A stretch of DNA of 64,000 bases, from the NCBI GenBank assembly GCA_003388505.1, contig QQVO01000002.1, positions 62,001-126,000 of the forward strand. The letters are read 5' to 3'. This document shows, piece by piece, positions 1 through 11,100 of the stretch (positions within the stretch are counted from its first letter, which is position 1; each line of letters opens with the position of its first letter). Source of the DNA: Planctomycetota bacterium. GTDB taxonomy: Bacteria; Planctomycetota; Planctomycetia; Planctomycetales; Planctomycetaceae. A program made the position numbers and the translations under genes. The notes beneath the pieces are model-generated. The model was not told the origin of the DNA. It saw only the letters and a list, made by a program, of their open reading frames with translations, and ran no database searches.

Positions 1-49
1 TAGGTTGCTTTGTTCCCAGAAGTCGTTGCGGTTGAGTCAAGTTTCAGCG
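1..49 (+). repeat. 49 bp dispersed word, copy 1 (left window edge)
   Basis: These bases match positions 51260-51308 at about 40 of 49 positions. The last 18 are identical and include the palindromic core TTGAGTCAA followed by GTTTCAGCG. The copy lies downstream of the large minus-strand gene that ends at 174. Nothing else is seen in 50-173. Whether this is a promoter, a repeat or the edge of a larger element cannot be decided because the window starts here. Confidence 0.5.
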
Positions 50-173
50 ACCAGCGGGAGCGGCGTTTTCAGGCGAGCGGCGCGGCGTGAGCCCGCCGAT
101 TTGTCCTTCTGCTTGATCCGTGCTTCCGAGCGAACCATTCAACTCAGAACATCGAATTTGACCGCCCGACTCG

Positions 174-3100
174 TCAGTCCGCGCCGCTTTCCAACTCCGG
201 CGATTGCCGTCGTGAGATCTCATCAAAGTAGAGCCGGATCAGACGGGCATAGTCTCCCTGCGGCCGGCGCCGCGAAGAACTCTGAAGTTCCGTCTGCAGC
301 GTCCCCGGCAATTCTCCCCAATCGCGCGTCGAAAGCTCCTGCAGGTGCAACTCCAGATCCGCCAGGCTGATCCCCTCCTGGGTTCCGGTTCCCGCATGCT
401 CCGACTCCTGCGGAGTCGATGGACTGCCGGCAGGCATTTCGCTTTGAGACTCCCGCGACGCCGACGCCTGTTGCGCCTGGCTGGATTGCGACGCCGGCTG
501 TAAGCGAGACACCGCCTGTTGCAGCGCCGTCGCGGCGTCCTGCAGCGACTGCGACGCGGAGTTTTCTGTGCCCGGTTCCCCCGGCTGCATGTTCTCTGCA
601 TCCGCCTGGGCCGTTTGCGGGTCGTTCGCCCCTTCGTCCGGCGCGCCGCGCGACGCCGCGTCGTCGGAGGCTTCTCCCGCCTCCGCAGTCTGCGTCGGCG
701 GCCCCGGGATCTCCAGCGGTTGATTCAAATGTTCACCCGCCTGCTGCAGCTCGCGCGACGCCTGCGCCACCTGGCTGCCTGCTTCGCCGGGAACGGGAGA
801 CTCCTGCGCATCAGCCGGACGCTCGGACGCCGAATTCGCCTGTCCCGCTGCCTGACGCAATGATTCCGCCGCCGCCTGCGCCGCCTGCGCCGCCCGATTG
901 AAGTCCCCCTCGGTTTGCTGATCCGCCGCCGCCCGCATCGACTCCTGCGCCTGCGACGAGGCCGACTGACTTTGTGAGGCCTGCTCCGCCCGATCCTGAG
1001 CGCTCAGCGGAGCGGACGAGAGTTGTTCAAACACCTCCTGAAAATCCTCGGCCAGTTGACGGGTCGCCTGTTCGAGTTGTTGTTGACCCTGCCGTTGAGC
1101 GGTCCTCCGCGCGTCCTGGGAATTGGCCGCGGTCATCAGATTCTCGGCAGCAGCCCGCTGCCGCTCGGCCAACTGGGCCGCCTGCCGCGACAACTCCGGT
1201 TGAGGTTCGCCTTCCTCCCCCTGTGGCGGATTCGCCAGACTCTCCGACGCCGCTTCCGCCGACGCACCGGCCTGCTCCGCCGACTCAGCCGCCGAGGCAA
1301 GTTGCCCCGTTGCAGCGCGCTCCGCCGCCATCGTCGCCTGTTGGGCGAATTCTCGCGCCTGTTTGGCGGCCGTGGATGCAGGACCACTCTGCCGCGCCGT
1401 TTGAACGGCCAACTCAGCCGCTTCTCGCGCGAGTTCCGTTTGTTCCCGGGCCGCGGCGGGCGTCGTCAAATCGTCGCCCATCGGCCTTTCATCTGACGCC
1501 GGCTGTCCGCGCTGGGCTGCCGTTTCCGCGGCCAGGTTGCGCTGAGATTCCGCCAGCTCCGCCGCCGCCTGAGCCAGTTCCCGCGCGTTCGAAGCCGGAC
1601 GCTGATTGTCGCTGCCCGGCGGTGTTTCCTGATCCGTTCCTTCTGCTACCTGCGGGTTCTCGGCAGCGCTCGGAGTCAACGCCTCCGCGAGTTGGTTCAG
1701 CGCTGCTTCCGATGCGGCGGCCGCCTGCATCGCCTGCCCGGACTGTTCACCGTCGTTCGCCGCCTGCTGCAGGGCCTGCGCCGCTTCGTCCGCAGACGCC
1801 TGCGCCGCTTGCCGCTCTTCACCGGCGGCGGGAGTTTGCAGCCGGCCCAACTCTTCCGCCAACTCTCCTTGCGCCGCCGCTTGATCGGCGAGCGCCTGCG
1901 CGTCGTTCGATTCCGCAGCCGTCTCCGCCGCGTCGGCAATCTGCCTCTGCTGCTGTTGGAGCCGGGCGACCGCCTCCGCTGCAGTCGGCTCGCCGCGGAG
2001 CGCCTGTTCAAGATCGGCCAAAGCCTGGTTCGCCTGCTGTTGCGACTCACTCGCTTCGCCCAGTCGTTCGGGATTCAAGTCGCCTTGAGCTTCTCCGGCG
2101 CGTGACGCCGCGCTCTGCCGCTCAGCCTCAGCGCCCGGAGCATCGAGCTGTTCCAATTGCTCCGCCACCTGTCGCTGCTGATCGGCGAGTTGCGCCACCC
2201 GTTCGGCCGTCTGCGCAGGATCCTCCGCCTGCCGGGCTGCTGCGTCGGCCGTTTCCGCAGTCAGACGCTCCTGCTCCTGCTGCAGCCGCTTCAATTGCTC
2301 CAGCGCTTCCGCCCGGCGCTCTTCGACCGGACCGATCTCATCGGCCAGTTGATTGAGCGCTGCCTGTGTTCGCTCCGCGGCCGCAATCGCGGCTTCATTC
2401 GGGTCTTCCTGCCGCAACGCTTCAAGTGCTTCACGAGCGGCGTTCACCGCCTGTTCCCGCTGCGGCTCAGCCGAGCGCGGCGCGGGAAGTTGCGAAGTCG
2501 CTGCCTGGATCGCCGCCTGAGCCGCGGCCAGTTCGCCCGGACTGGTCGGTTCGGGCGCATCGGCCGGCCTGTCGTCGTCGGTCTCAGCCAACGCGTCCCG
2601 CAACTCTTCATTCAGTCCCGCCTGCCGCTCCGCCAGTTGGCGGGCCGCTTCCTGCGGGTCGTCAGACAGTTCCGCATTCTTTGCCAGTTCTTCCGCAAAC
2701 CTTTCCAGCGCCGCCGCGGCCTCCTCTTGTCGCTGGGCGGCTTCATCAGCGTTACCCACATTGAGTTCTTCCAGCGCCTGCCGGAGTTCCTCGACGCTCA
2801 CCGGATCAGCCGGCAGCGACCCGGCGAATTCCGGATTCGCCGCCAGTTGTTCGGCCCGCTCCATCAACTCCTGCTGTTGCTCAGACAATGGAGCAAGATT
2901 CTCAGCGTTGCGTTGCGCTTCCTCCCGCAACGCCTCGCCGAGCGCCTCTTCCCGATTGGCGATCTCCCCGGCCCGTTCGGCCAGCTCACTGAGTCGTTCG
3001 AGTTGATCCTCCAGCGCCGCGTCCAGCAGTTCCGGCCGTCGTTTTAGCAAATCGTCCAGGTCGTGCGTCAGTTCCTGATGGTCCTGCTGCAATTGCTGTT

Positions 3101-5288
3101 GTTGCGTCGCAAGCTGCTGCTCGCGCGCTTGACGCTGCTGGTCGGTCTCGTCGGGACGCACCTCGGATCGCGCGGCGTCGAACTCCTCGACGTCGCCGGC
3201 CAGCCGTTCGGTCCGGTCCGCAAGCTGCTGCAGATCGAGCAGATCCCGCTCGAGGCCCGCCAGTTGCTCAAACTCCGCCTCCAGTTGCTCCAGCCGCTCG
3301 GCGGCCGCAGCCAATTGCTCCGCCGATTTCTGGAAATCGGTCGTCTTCTCTTTCAGTTCCGCGTCGGTGGAGTGCTCCATCTGCTCGGCGGCGTTCGTCA
3401 ACGGCTCGCTGGCCACTTCCCGTGTTCGCCGACCCAGATTCGCGTACAGCGGATGCAGTTCGAAAATCGCCGCCAGTTGCTCCGCTCGATCGATGAGGTC
3501 TCGCTGATCCTCCGCGAGGTCGGACGCATCAGCGTCGCGCTCGAAGGCCGCGTTCTCCTGCAGGTTCTTCTCCGCTTCTCCGCGCAGTTCCTCAACCTGT
3601 TCGCGGTTCTCGATGACGTCCTGCCGCAGTTCGCTGAGCGCGTCCTTGACCTTCCGCTGTTGCTCGGCCAGTTCTTGCGCCCCGTACGGGTCCGCCTCTT
3701 CGCTGATGCCGATCAGCCGCTGCTCGGTCCACGATTCGTTCGGCCCAGGAGCCGGCCGCTCGTCCACCGCCTTGCCGCGAACTGAGATCAGTCCCCCCTC
3801 CGTCAGGCCAAGGGAACTCAAGTCGAGTGTGAAAACATCCTCCACCGCCCGGCCGCCGAGCAAAGCCGGGTCCGTTTCCAGAACACCGGTCAGCGGCAGA
3901 TTGCTGTCGTCCCCTCCGGTGCGCAGCACTTCGTAGTGCAGTTCCAGCGCCGCCACACCGAGATCGTCGGAAGCAGTCAGTGGAATCCGCACCACGTCGT
4001 TCGGACGCGCTTCGGCCTCCGCTTGTGAATCGGCAAACGCGACAAGCGGCGGCTCATCGGCAATCACCCGAATCCGCCGGATCGGCTCATCCAGATTGTG
4101 CAGGCCGTCCCGATCGGTCAACACGATGGAGAAGACTCCGCCCGCCCCGGCGTCGAGTTCCAGCGCGCCCGACATCCCGTCCTCCGCGATATCGACAGGA
4201 CTCTTCACCGCGTGTGGTTCGGGAATGTCGTCGGTCGGGTCCGGCGTCCAGACGAACAGGGCGTCCGCCACCGGCTTGTTGAACTCCATCGACAGCGCGA
4301 GATCGCTCCCCTCGAGAACCACCATCTCGCCCACCGCACCGTCGATCAATTCCGCGTGACGCCCCGAATACGCCGGCGGATCGACGGCCAGCATCAACGC
4401 CATCAGCGCGGGCGCTTCGACCACGTTGACCTGATACGCACGCGTTCGCGCCGATCCGGAAACGACCTCGAACTGAAAACTGTGAAAAACATGCGGCAGC
4501 AGCGCAACATACCGTTCGCGATCTTCACTCCACGCCATCTGCCGGCGGTCCCGGTCCCCTCGTTCGTTCTTCCACTTCAGCCACACCTCGTCCGGCAGGC
4601 CGCTTTCCGTGTACCGCCACCCGACGGCAGCTGCGACCTCCACGTCGCTGCCTCGGGCCACGGTGCGATCGCCGTCATCCACGACGAAATAAAGATTCGA
4701 TGCTCGCTCCAGATTCTCCCACGGAGCGAAGAACCGCGTCAGCAGCAGGCCGTAACCGCCGACAAACAGAAACGGCGCCAGGAGTGCCAGAATCACGGCG
4801 ACGCCCGCGAATCCCCAACGCCCGACGTGCTCCGGCGACTCAGCGTCACCAACCGGCACGCGCTGCACCGACTCGTGCGCCTGCTTGAGCAGCAGTTCCC
4901 GCATCAGCAGCGATCCCCGGTAGTCGTCCGGCTCGTCCGGGTCGCTCAGTTCGATCGCGGAGGTGAGCCGCTCGTGAAGTTCCGGATGCCGGCTTTCCAC
5001 CAGAGCCGCAAGTTCCTCGCTGCTCGCGCGGCGGAATGCCGGACGGATCAACTGTCGCCACGCACAGACGATCGCCACCAGGGCTGTCAGCCCCAGCAGT
5101 CCCGCCCGGACGGCCAGCGGAAAATCCCAGGCGAAGTCGGCCAGCAACCCGAATCCGACACATGCGCCGACCGCCACGGCGAGCATGCCCGCCCCCTTCA
5201 CGAGAGACAGCAGTCGCACCCGGTGATCCACGCCCGAGAGTCGATCCGTCAACTCGTTCCGCCGCGTCAAGAGTTCCGCCTGCGACAT
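174..5288 (-). CDS. Giant DUF4175-type membrane/coiled-coil protein
   Basis: Predicted 1704-residue envelope protein. Near the N-terminus are hydrophobic segments at about residues 31-50 and 57-77, and a third near 155-180, followed by an extracytoplasmic beta-rich part up to about residue 530. From there to about residue 1600 it is almost entirely Ala/Gln/Glu/Arg-rich and should form long coiled coil. The C-terminus returns to ordinary sequence with a short conserved-looking tail (WGELPG, then YARLIRLYF). This layout fits the DUF4175-type proteins of planctomycetes, whose function is unknown. The ATG at 5286-5288 is chosen over the upstream extension to 5453 because GGGGAGCGG sits just before it and the extra 55 residues look non-coding. 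The coiled coil explains the many long shadow ORFs here. Confidence 0.85.
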   Translation of the reverse strand: MSQAELLTRRNELTDRLSGVDHRVRLLSLVKGAGMLAVAVGACVGFGLLADFAWDFPLAVRAGLLGLTALVAIVCAWRQLIRPAFRRASSEELAALVESRHPELHERLTSAIELSDPDEPDDYRGSLLMRELLLKQAHESVQRVPVGDAESPEHVGRWGFAGVAVILALLAPFLFVGGYGLLLTRFFAPWENLERASNLYFVVDDGDRTVARGSDVEVAAAVGWRYTESGLPDEVWLKWKNERGDRDRRQMAWSEDRERYVALLPHVFHSFQFEVVSGSARTRAYQVNVVEAPALMALMLAVDPPAYSGRHAELIDGAVGEMVVLEGSDLALSMEFNKPVADALFVWTPDPTDDIPEPHAVKSPVDIAEDGMSGALELDAGAGGVFSIVLTDRDGLHNLDEPIRRIRVIADEPPLVAFADSQAEAEARPNDVVRIPLTASDDLGVAALELHYEVLRTGGDDSNLPLTGVLETDPALLGGRAVEDVFTLDLSSLGLTEGGLISVRGKAVDERPAPGPNESWTEQRLIGISEEADPYGAQELAEQQRKVKDALSELRQDVIENREQVEELRGEAEKNLQENAAFERDADASDLAEDQRDLIDRAEQLAAIFELHPLYANLGRRTREVASEPLTNAAEQMEHSTDAELKEKTTDFQKSAEQLAAAAERLEQLEAEFEQLAGLERDLLDLQQLADRTERLAGDVEEFDAARSEVRPDETDQQRQAREQQLATQQQQLQQDHQELTHDLDDLLKRRPELLDAALEDQLERLSELAERAGEIANREEALGEALREEAQRNAENLAPLSEQQQELMERAEQLAANPEFAGSLPADPVSVEELRQALEELNVGNADEAAQRQEEAAAALERFAEELAKNAELSDDPQEAARQLAERQAGLNEELRDALAETDDDRPADAPEPTSPGELAAAQAAIQAATSQLPAPRSAEPQREQAVNAAREALEALRQEDPNEAAIAAAERTQAALNQLADEIGPVEERRAEALEQLKRLQQEQERLTAETADAAARQAEDPAQTAERVAQLADQQRQVAEQLEQLDAPGAEAERQSAASRAGEAQGDLNPERLGEASESQQQANQALADLEQALRGEPTAAEAVARLQQQQRQIADAAETAAESNDAQALADQAAAQGELAEELGRLQTPAAGEERQAAQASADEAAQALQQAANDGEQSGQAMQAAAASEAALNQLAEALTPSAAENPQVAEGTDQETPPGSDNQRPASNARELAQAAAELAESQRNLAAETAAQRGQPASDERPMGDDLTTPAAAREQTELAREAAELAVQTARQSGPASTAAKQAREFAQQATMAAERAATGQLASAAESAEQAGASAEAASESLANPPQGEEGEPQPELSRQAAQLAERQRAAAENLMTAANSQDARRTAQRQGQQQLEQATRQLAEDFQEVFEQLSSAPLSAQDRAEQASQSQSASSQAQESMRAAADQQTEGDFNRAAQAAQAAAESLRQAAGQANSASERPADAQESPVPGEAGSQVAQASRELQQAGEHLNQPLEIPGPPTQTAEAGEASDDAASRGAPDEGANDPQTAQADAENMQPGEPGTENSASQSLQDAATALQQAVSRLQPASQSSQAQQASASRESQSEMPAGSPSTPQESEHAGTGTQEGISLADLELHLQELSTRDWGELPGTLQTELQSSSRRRPQGDYARLIRLYFDEISRRQSPELESGAD

Positions 5289-5529
5289 CGACCGCTCCCC
5301 TATCGATGAGATTTCACGCCTGCCGTCGCCGGCAGGCGTCCCCGGAATTGTATCCTGCCGGGCAGCGCGGCGACAGGTTTCCCCGCCTTTCAACGCCACC
5401 TTTCGATGCCCACGGGCCGCACCCCGTCGGTCGCGACAAACAGCGCGACGCATTCCTCAACCTGGTCCTCTGTCGCGGCGACCCGGAGGGGAGCACGCTA
5501 CTTCAATCGCGATGAAGCCGTCCGAATCC

Positions 5530-6948
5530 TCAGCCGGCCGACTTCAGAAACAGGCTCACAACGACGCACCCCGCGATGACGACGACGGAAACCATCAACA
5601 ATACCGCAGACACCTTGCCCATCCGCACCCGCGAGTCGGTGCGAAAGGCCATCCCGCAGATCGCAATCATGAGCAGCGGCGTCCCGAACAGGCCGGAGAC
5701 GTACTGCCCGAAAATCACGAGATTGGCCGGCGTTTTTCCGGCAAACACGGCGATCCCGAGAAACGCCGCCAGATAAACCGTCTGAACGCCGCGCAGGCAG
5801 CGCCGCCAGGCCAGGCTGTTGTCGCGCGGCACCCAGCCCAGACTGACGAACATGTCGCACCACATGCGGGCGAACGCCGCCGTCCCCACGATCAACGTCG
5901 AGAACAACGTGCAGAACGCCCCCAGCAGAAACAGATTCTTCGACCATTCCCCGTAGGTATTCGTGTACATCATCGATAACTGCTTGACGATCTCGTCTCC
6001 GGCGAGTTCCTGGTTGCTGCCATAGAAAACAGCGGCGCCGATCAGGAAGTATCCGAGCGTCGTCAGAGTCGCGAGCGCCGTGCAGACAAACACGTCCACC
6101 TGCAACACGCGGATCCATCCTTTGGTCCGCTCGATCCAGCCCGGCTCGTCCGGCGTCCCGACGTCGCGCCCGTAACCCTTCTCCAGAATCCAGTACGGAT
6201 ACATGAACAGTTCGTTGCCGGTCGCTCCCAACGCGCCAAGCAGGCTGATGACCGCGAAAGCGGCCAGCTTCGGGTCGTGTCCGCCGAACGAGAACTTCAG
6301 GCCCGAAAAAAACTGCTCGGCCGTCACGCGGTACTCCGTCCCCTGAATCAGCACGAGACCGACGACTACGCTGACACTGAAAACTCCGACGAGCAGCGTG
6401 ATCACCTTCTCGATATGCCGGTACGTCCCCCCCCACAGCAACGCAAACGAGATGCCGACGACAATCACACACCACAGATCGACTGAATAACTCTGCGCAA
6501 CTTCTTCCGATCCTTCAGCCGAAGTCCACAATGGCACCAGCGTGTGCAGCAGCCCGGCCGTGGCGCGCAGAATTCCGACCAGCGCAGCCGCCGTCAGCAC
6601 CGACCCGAGCACGAAAATCGGCCCGATCCACGACGTTCCCCGCCACTTGGGCCCCGGCAGCGCGTTCAGCGCGTCGAACGGGGTTCGATTGTGCACCAGC
6701 GCATGCCGCCCGATTTCCACCTGCAGGAAGTACTTGATCACGCAGGAGAGAATCACGGCCCACAGCAGCACAAACCCGAACCGCGCCGCCTGCACCGGCG
6801 TGTTGATCAACTCGCCCGAACCGATGACCGAGCCGGTCACCACGATTCCCGGTCCAATCGCCGCCAGCGTTCCCAGAATCCCCGGCGGAGGAGCACGCCG
6901 GGTCGCGGCGTCCGCGTCGGTCTGTGAGTTGTGCGACTGATCGTTCAC
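5530..6948 (-). CDS. Nramp-like divalent metal transporter
   Basis: A 472-residue polytopic membrane protein with about eleven hydrophobic segments. Near the N-terminus it reads GPGIVVTGSVIGSGELI, which resembles the first helix of Nramp/SLC11 metal transporters, where the Asp-Pro-Gly-Asn metal site normally sits. Here that motif is not canonical, so the transported ion is uncertain and this may be a divergent planctomycete branch. The start is a GTG at 6946-6948 preceded by GGGAG at a 7-base spacing. An upstream ATG at 7026 would add 26 polar residues with no ribosome site. It lies 241 bp upstream of the large coiled-coil gene on the same strand, and a functional link is not evident. Confidence 0.75.
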   Translation of the reverse strand: MNDQSHNSQTDADAATRRAPPPGILGTLAAIGPGIVVTGSVIGSGELINTPVQAARFGFVLLWAVILSCVIKYFLQVEIGRHALVHNRTPFDALNALPGPKWRGTSWIGPIFVLGSVLTAAALVGILRATAGLLHTLVPLWTSAEGSEEVAQSYSVDLWCVIVVGISFALLWGGTYRHIEKVITLLVGVFSVSVVVGLVLIQGTEYRVTAEQFFSGLKFSFGGHDPKLAAFAVISLLGALGATGNELFMYPYWILEKGYGRDVGTPDEPGWIERTKGWIRVLQVDVFVCTALATLTTLGYFLIGAAVFYGSNQELAGDEIVKQLSMMYTNTYGEWSKNLFLLGAFCTLFSTLIVGTAAFARMWCDMFVSLGWVPRDNSLAWRRCLRGVQTVYLAAFLGIAVFAGKTPANLVIFGQYVSGLFGTPLLMIAICGMAFRTDSRVRMGKVSAVLLMVSVVVIAGCVVVSLFLKSAG

Positions 6949-7463
6949 CCAAGCGCTCCCGGCCAGGTTGCATGTCGTGCGCTTCCGCCGCGAGTTGCTG
7001 ACTTCCGTGCAGTCTGACGCGGCCAACGGACGAAAACCTGCCGGCCGTCACACGCCGCGAAGAGATGACTGGCGAGGATAACCGGCACGTTTCCGATTCT
7101 CCACCGCGACGCAGAAAGAGCCCGCAACCGGGCGCATGCGCGGATGCCCGTGCCCCCGGATCGATTACCCTTCACCAGACAGGACAGGATTCCATACTGC
7201 CTGGGACACACAACTCTTGCCGAAACCCTCGTGCGACATTGGCCAGAAATGCGCATTGCGATCGACTGCGAGCGACGCTGAAGGCGTCGCACAGCAAAGC
7301 CGGGGGTCGCGACGACAGGAGCGCACCCCCGGCTTTGCTGACAGCCTTCCAAGAGCGTGGCCCTGAACACACAATGGTCGTCTCTGATCGCCGGGAATTC
7401 GCGCAGCAAGACAAGACTTCGCACGTGACACGTTGGTAGCACAGCAGACCGCTTGGCAGATTC
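6949..7463. other. Gene-free interval with hairpins
   Basis: This 515 bp divergent spacer lies between the transporter and the acetyltransferase and must carry both promoters. No convincing ORF is present. It contains a small hairpin (CGACGC TGAAG GCGTCG, near 7273-7289) and the strong perfect inverted repeat listed at 7292-7340. Confidence 0.6.
7292..7340. repeat. Perfect 16 bp inverted repeat
   Basis: The arms CAGCAAAGCCGGGGGT (7292-7307) and ACCCCCGGCTTTGCTG (7325-7340) are exact reverse complements around a 17-base loop. There is no T-run afterwards, so a classical terminator is unlikely. It may be a solitary REP-like element or a structured RNA segment. Confidence 0.8.
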
Positions 7464-7970
7464 GTGAATCTCGCAGACGTCACCGTTTACTACCTCGAAA
7501 TGCACGCGCCGCCCCGGCGCGCTGTGCCGCCGCCGCGCGACGGTCTTCAGGTTCTGCACGCCCGGCGGCCGCCCGTCCCGTATTACCGATACCTCTACGA
7601 CGCCGTCGGCGCGGACTATCAATGGCTCAGCAAGCGGAAGCTCTCCGATGAAGAACTGGCCGCCGTCATTCACGATCCGCGCGTCGAAATCCACGTGCTG
7701 CACGTCGAGGGATCGCCCGCCGGCTTCGCCGAATTCGACCGCAGGCAGCCGGACGAAATCGAAATGGTCCAGTTCGGCTTGACGCGCGACTTCATCGGGC
7801 AGGGCCTCGGCAAATGGTTCCTCCAATGGACCATCGACAAGGCCTGGAGCTATCAGCCGCGCCGCTTCTGGCTGCACACCTGCACGCTCGACCACCCCGC
7901 GGCCTTGCCCAACTATAAACAGGCTGGATTCCGCCAGTACAAACAAGAGACAATCCAAAGAGAACCCTGA
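7464..7970 (+). CDS. GNAT-family N-acetyltransferase
   Basis: A 168-residue protein of usual GNAT size. The acetyl-CoA binding motif A is visible as LTRDFIGQGLGKWFLQW (about residues 105-121), preceded by the beta strand VEIHVLHVEGSPAGFAEFD. The C-terminal part (LPNYKQAGFRQYKQE) matches the usual end of the fold. Such enzymes transfer acetyl groups from acetyl-CoA to an amine; the substrate cannot be inferred. The start is GTG at 7464 without a strong ribosome site, so a slightly different start is possible. It stands alone between a long spacer and the cytochrome-like gene. Confidence 0.8.
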   Translation: MNLADVTVYYLEMHAPPRRAVPPPRDGLQVLHARRPPVPYYRYLYDAVGADYQWLSKRKLSDEELAAVIHDPRVEIHVLHVEGSPAGFAEFDRRQPDEIEMVQFGLTRDFIGQGLGKWFLQWTIDKAWSYQPRRFWLHTCTLDHPAALPNYKQAGFRQYKQETIQREP

Positions 7971-8121
7971 CGCAGACAAGTTCAAGCGGCAGAATCAGGC
8001 GCCGCTCTGCGGCCAACACGCGAGCCGCGAATGCGGCGCCAGCAGTCGTCGATCGCCCCAATCGATTCCGGGTGCACACCGACAAACGCGATCCGCGAAG
8101 CTCCATACCCCACCAAAGCCA

Positions 8122-11100
8122 ATGACGAATCGCGTACCCAACCAACTGCTGTCCTTTCTCAGTCTCGCGCTCCTCGTCGCGCCGGCAGCGGCCCAGGAGG
8201 ACCACCGCCGCGAATTCTTCGAACGCAAGATCCGCCCGGTCCTCGTTCGCCACTGCTACGAATGCCACTCAACCGCCAGCGTCGCTCTGAAGGGGGAACT
8301 CCTCCTCGACAGCCGCGACGGTCTCCTCAAGGGAGGCGAAAGCGGCGCAGCGATCGTCCCCGGCGAGCCGGACGCCAGCCTGCTGCTCGAAGCGATCCGG
8401 CATGAGTCCTACGAGATGCCCCCGGACGAAAAACTGCCGGACGCCGTGATCGACGACTTCGAACAATGGATCGCTGACGGCGCGTTCGATCCCCGCGACG
8501 CACCGCCCGACGCCGATTCCATCGCCTCGGAACTCTGGGAGAGACTCTACGCCGAGCGAACAAACTGGTGGAGCTATCAGCCGGTCGACGTCCCCCAGGT
8601 CCCCGACGTCGCCGCGTCGGGTTGGCCGGCCGGACCGATCGACCGCTTCATTCTCGCGCGACTGGAAGCCGACGGGCTCGCACCCGCCCCGCGCGCGGAT
8701 CCAGGTTCGCTTTACCGCCGGCTGAGTTTCGTCCTCACCGGCCTGCCCCCCGATCGAGCGGGCCTCGCAGACGCCGAAACAGAAGATTCCTCCGCTTCAT
8801 GGGAGCGGCAGGTCGACCGCCTGCTCGGTTCGCCCCGCTTCGGCGAGCGGATGGCGCGGCACTGGATGGACGTCGTCCGTTACACCGACACCTACGGCTA
8901 CGAATGGGACGTGCCGGCGAAAGGCGCCTGGCGGTATCGCGACTACCTCGTCCGCGCATTCAACGACGACGTGCCGTTCGATCGACTCATCCGTGAGCAG
9001 ATCGCCGGCGATCTGCTCCCCGACCCCCGCCTGGACTCTTACGAGCAGATCAACGAGGCGCTCATCGGCCCCATGTTCTACATGATGGGCGAGAAACGCC
9101 ACGGCGACAGCGCCATGTTCAACGGCATCCATCAGGAGATGCTCGACAACAAGATCGACGCCTTCTCGAAAGCCTTCCAGGCCACCACCGTTTCGTGCGC
9201 CCGCTGTCACGACCACAAGCTCGACCCGGTCTCGCAAAAGGAATACTACGCCCTCGCCGGCTGCTTCATGAGTTCGCGCTGGGTCACCAATACGGCCGAC
9301 CTGCCCGAACGAAACGCTCGCACGCTCGGCAAGCTGGAGGAACTGAAACAGGCCATCCGTCCGCTGCTGGCCGAACAATGGAGAGCAGACGTTGCGCGAC
9401 TGGCAGCCAGCCTCCTCGCCGCCGCCGGCCTGGCCGACGAGCAACAAGGCGAAGCGGATCAACCGCAAGTCGCCGCCTGGAAAGCGCTGCTCGACGCCCG
9501 CGCCGAGCAGCCCCCCCTCGAGGACATCCTCCACGGTTGGACGGCACTCGCGCAGGCTCACGCCGGCGACGGCAACGTTGAGGAGACCTGGCAGGCACTG
9601 CAGAACCAGTACCAGACCGAATCGGAGAAACGGGCCGCCGAGAACGCCGGGCACTTTCGGTTCGACGTCGACTTTCGCAATGGCGTTCCCGACGGCTGGT
9701 CGGTCGACGGCGTCGGACTGCGCGACGTCACGCCGTGCGGCGATTTCACCATTGCCCTGGAAGGTGACGCGGCGGTCGGTCGCATCCTGCACGGCGGGCT
9801 CTGCACGTCGTCACTCTCTCCCCGGCTGAACGGCGCCGTCCGCTCGCCGTTTCTCAACCAAAGCGATACCGGGCACGTCAGCTTCGAGTGCGCGGGGGGC
9901 GACTTTTCCGCCATCCGCACCATTGTCGACAATGCCTTTCTCGCCGAACGGCAGGCCTACATCGCGCAGCCCCATCCCGCCTGGATTCGACACGATACCC
10001 TCAACGGCAATCCCGACCAGAAGACCTGGATCGAACTGGCCACCAAGACCAGCAACCCGAACTTCCCGCCCCGTGTCGGCCTCGGCGGCGCTTGCAGCGA
10101 GGAGCAGGCCGCCGATCCCCGCAGCTGGTTCTGCCTTTCCCGCGTCGCGTTTCATAACGCACCGTTCACCCCCAAGGATGAACTGACCCGATTCAAGTCG
10201 CTTTACGACGGCGAGCCGCCCGCCACGCTCACCGAAGCCGCGTTGCGTTATGCGACCTGGTTTCTGGCGGCCATCGACAACTGGGCCGACGGAACAGCCG
10301 GGGACGACGATGTTCTCCTCATCAACTGGCTGCTCGACAACGGGCTGCTGACGAACCGAACGGCCGGCGCTCCCGAACTGGCCGCCCACATCAATCGTTA
10401 CCGTCAAGCCGAGGCGGAGATCGAACTCCCCTGGACCGTCAACGGCCTCGTCGACGTCGATCCCGGCTACGACTACCGCTTGAACATCCGCGGCGACTAC
10501 GACGCGCTCGGCGACGCCGTTCCCAGAGGCTTTCTCCGGCTCATCGAAGAGCGGCTCTCCGAAGTCTCGTATCACGAAGAACACAGCGAACCGCCGCACG
10601 ACTCATCCAGCGGCCGGCTGGAACTGGCCGAGCAGATCGCCAGTCCCGGCAACCCCCTCACGGCCCGCGTCTACGTCAATCGCGTCTGGCAGTGGCTGTT
10701 CGGAACCGGAATCGTTCGCACGCCGAATGACTTCGGACAACTGGGCGACCAGCCCTCTCATCCGGAACTGCTCGACTGGCTGGCCGCCCGCTTTGTCGCG
10801 CAGGGTTGGTCGACCAAACGACTGGTGCGCGAGATTCTGCTTTCCGAAACCTGGCGGCAAGCCGCCGTCGCAAACCCCGCGGCACTCGAAACCGATCCCG
10901 ACAACCGCCTGCTCCATCATTTCCCCCGCCGGCGTCTGCAGGCCGAAGAGATTCGCGATGCGATGCTCGCTGTCTCCGGAACGCTCGAACAGGGACTGTA
11001 CGGGCCGCCCGTCAACCCCTACCGCAGCAACGAAGACCCCCAGAAGCGGCTGTTCAGCGGCCCGCTCGACGGCGACGGTCGCAGATCGCTCTACATCAAG

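Noticed and set aside
974-2356. 460-residue plus-strand frame inside the giant coiled-coil gene
   Set aside because: It is proline/arginine-rich low complexity, a mirror of the Ala/Gln/Glu-rich codons on the other strand.
4098-5309. 403-residue plus-strand frame over the N-terminal part of the giant gene
   Set aside because: It has His/Arg/Gln-rich shadow composition, and the real gene is on the minus strand with a good start.
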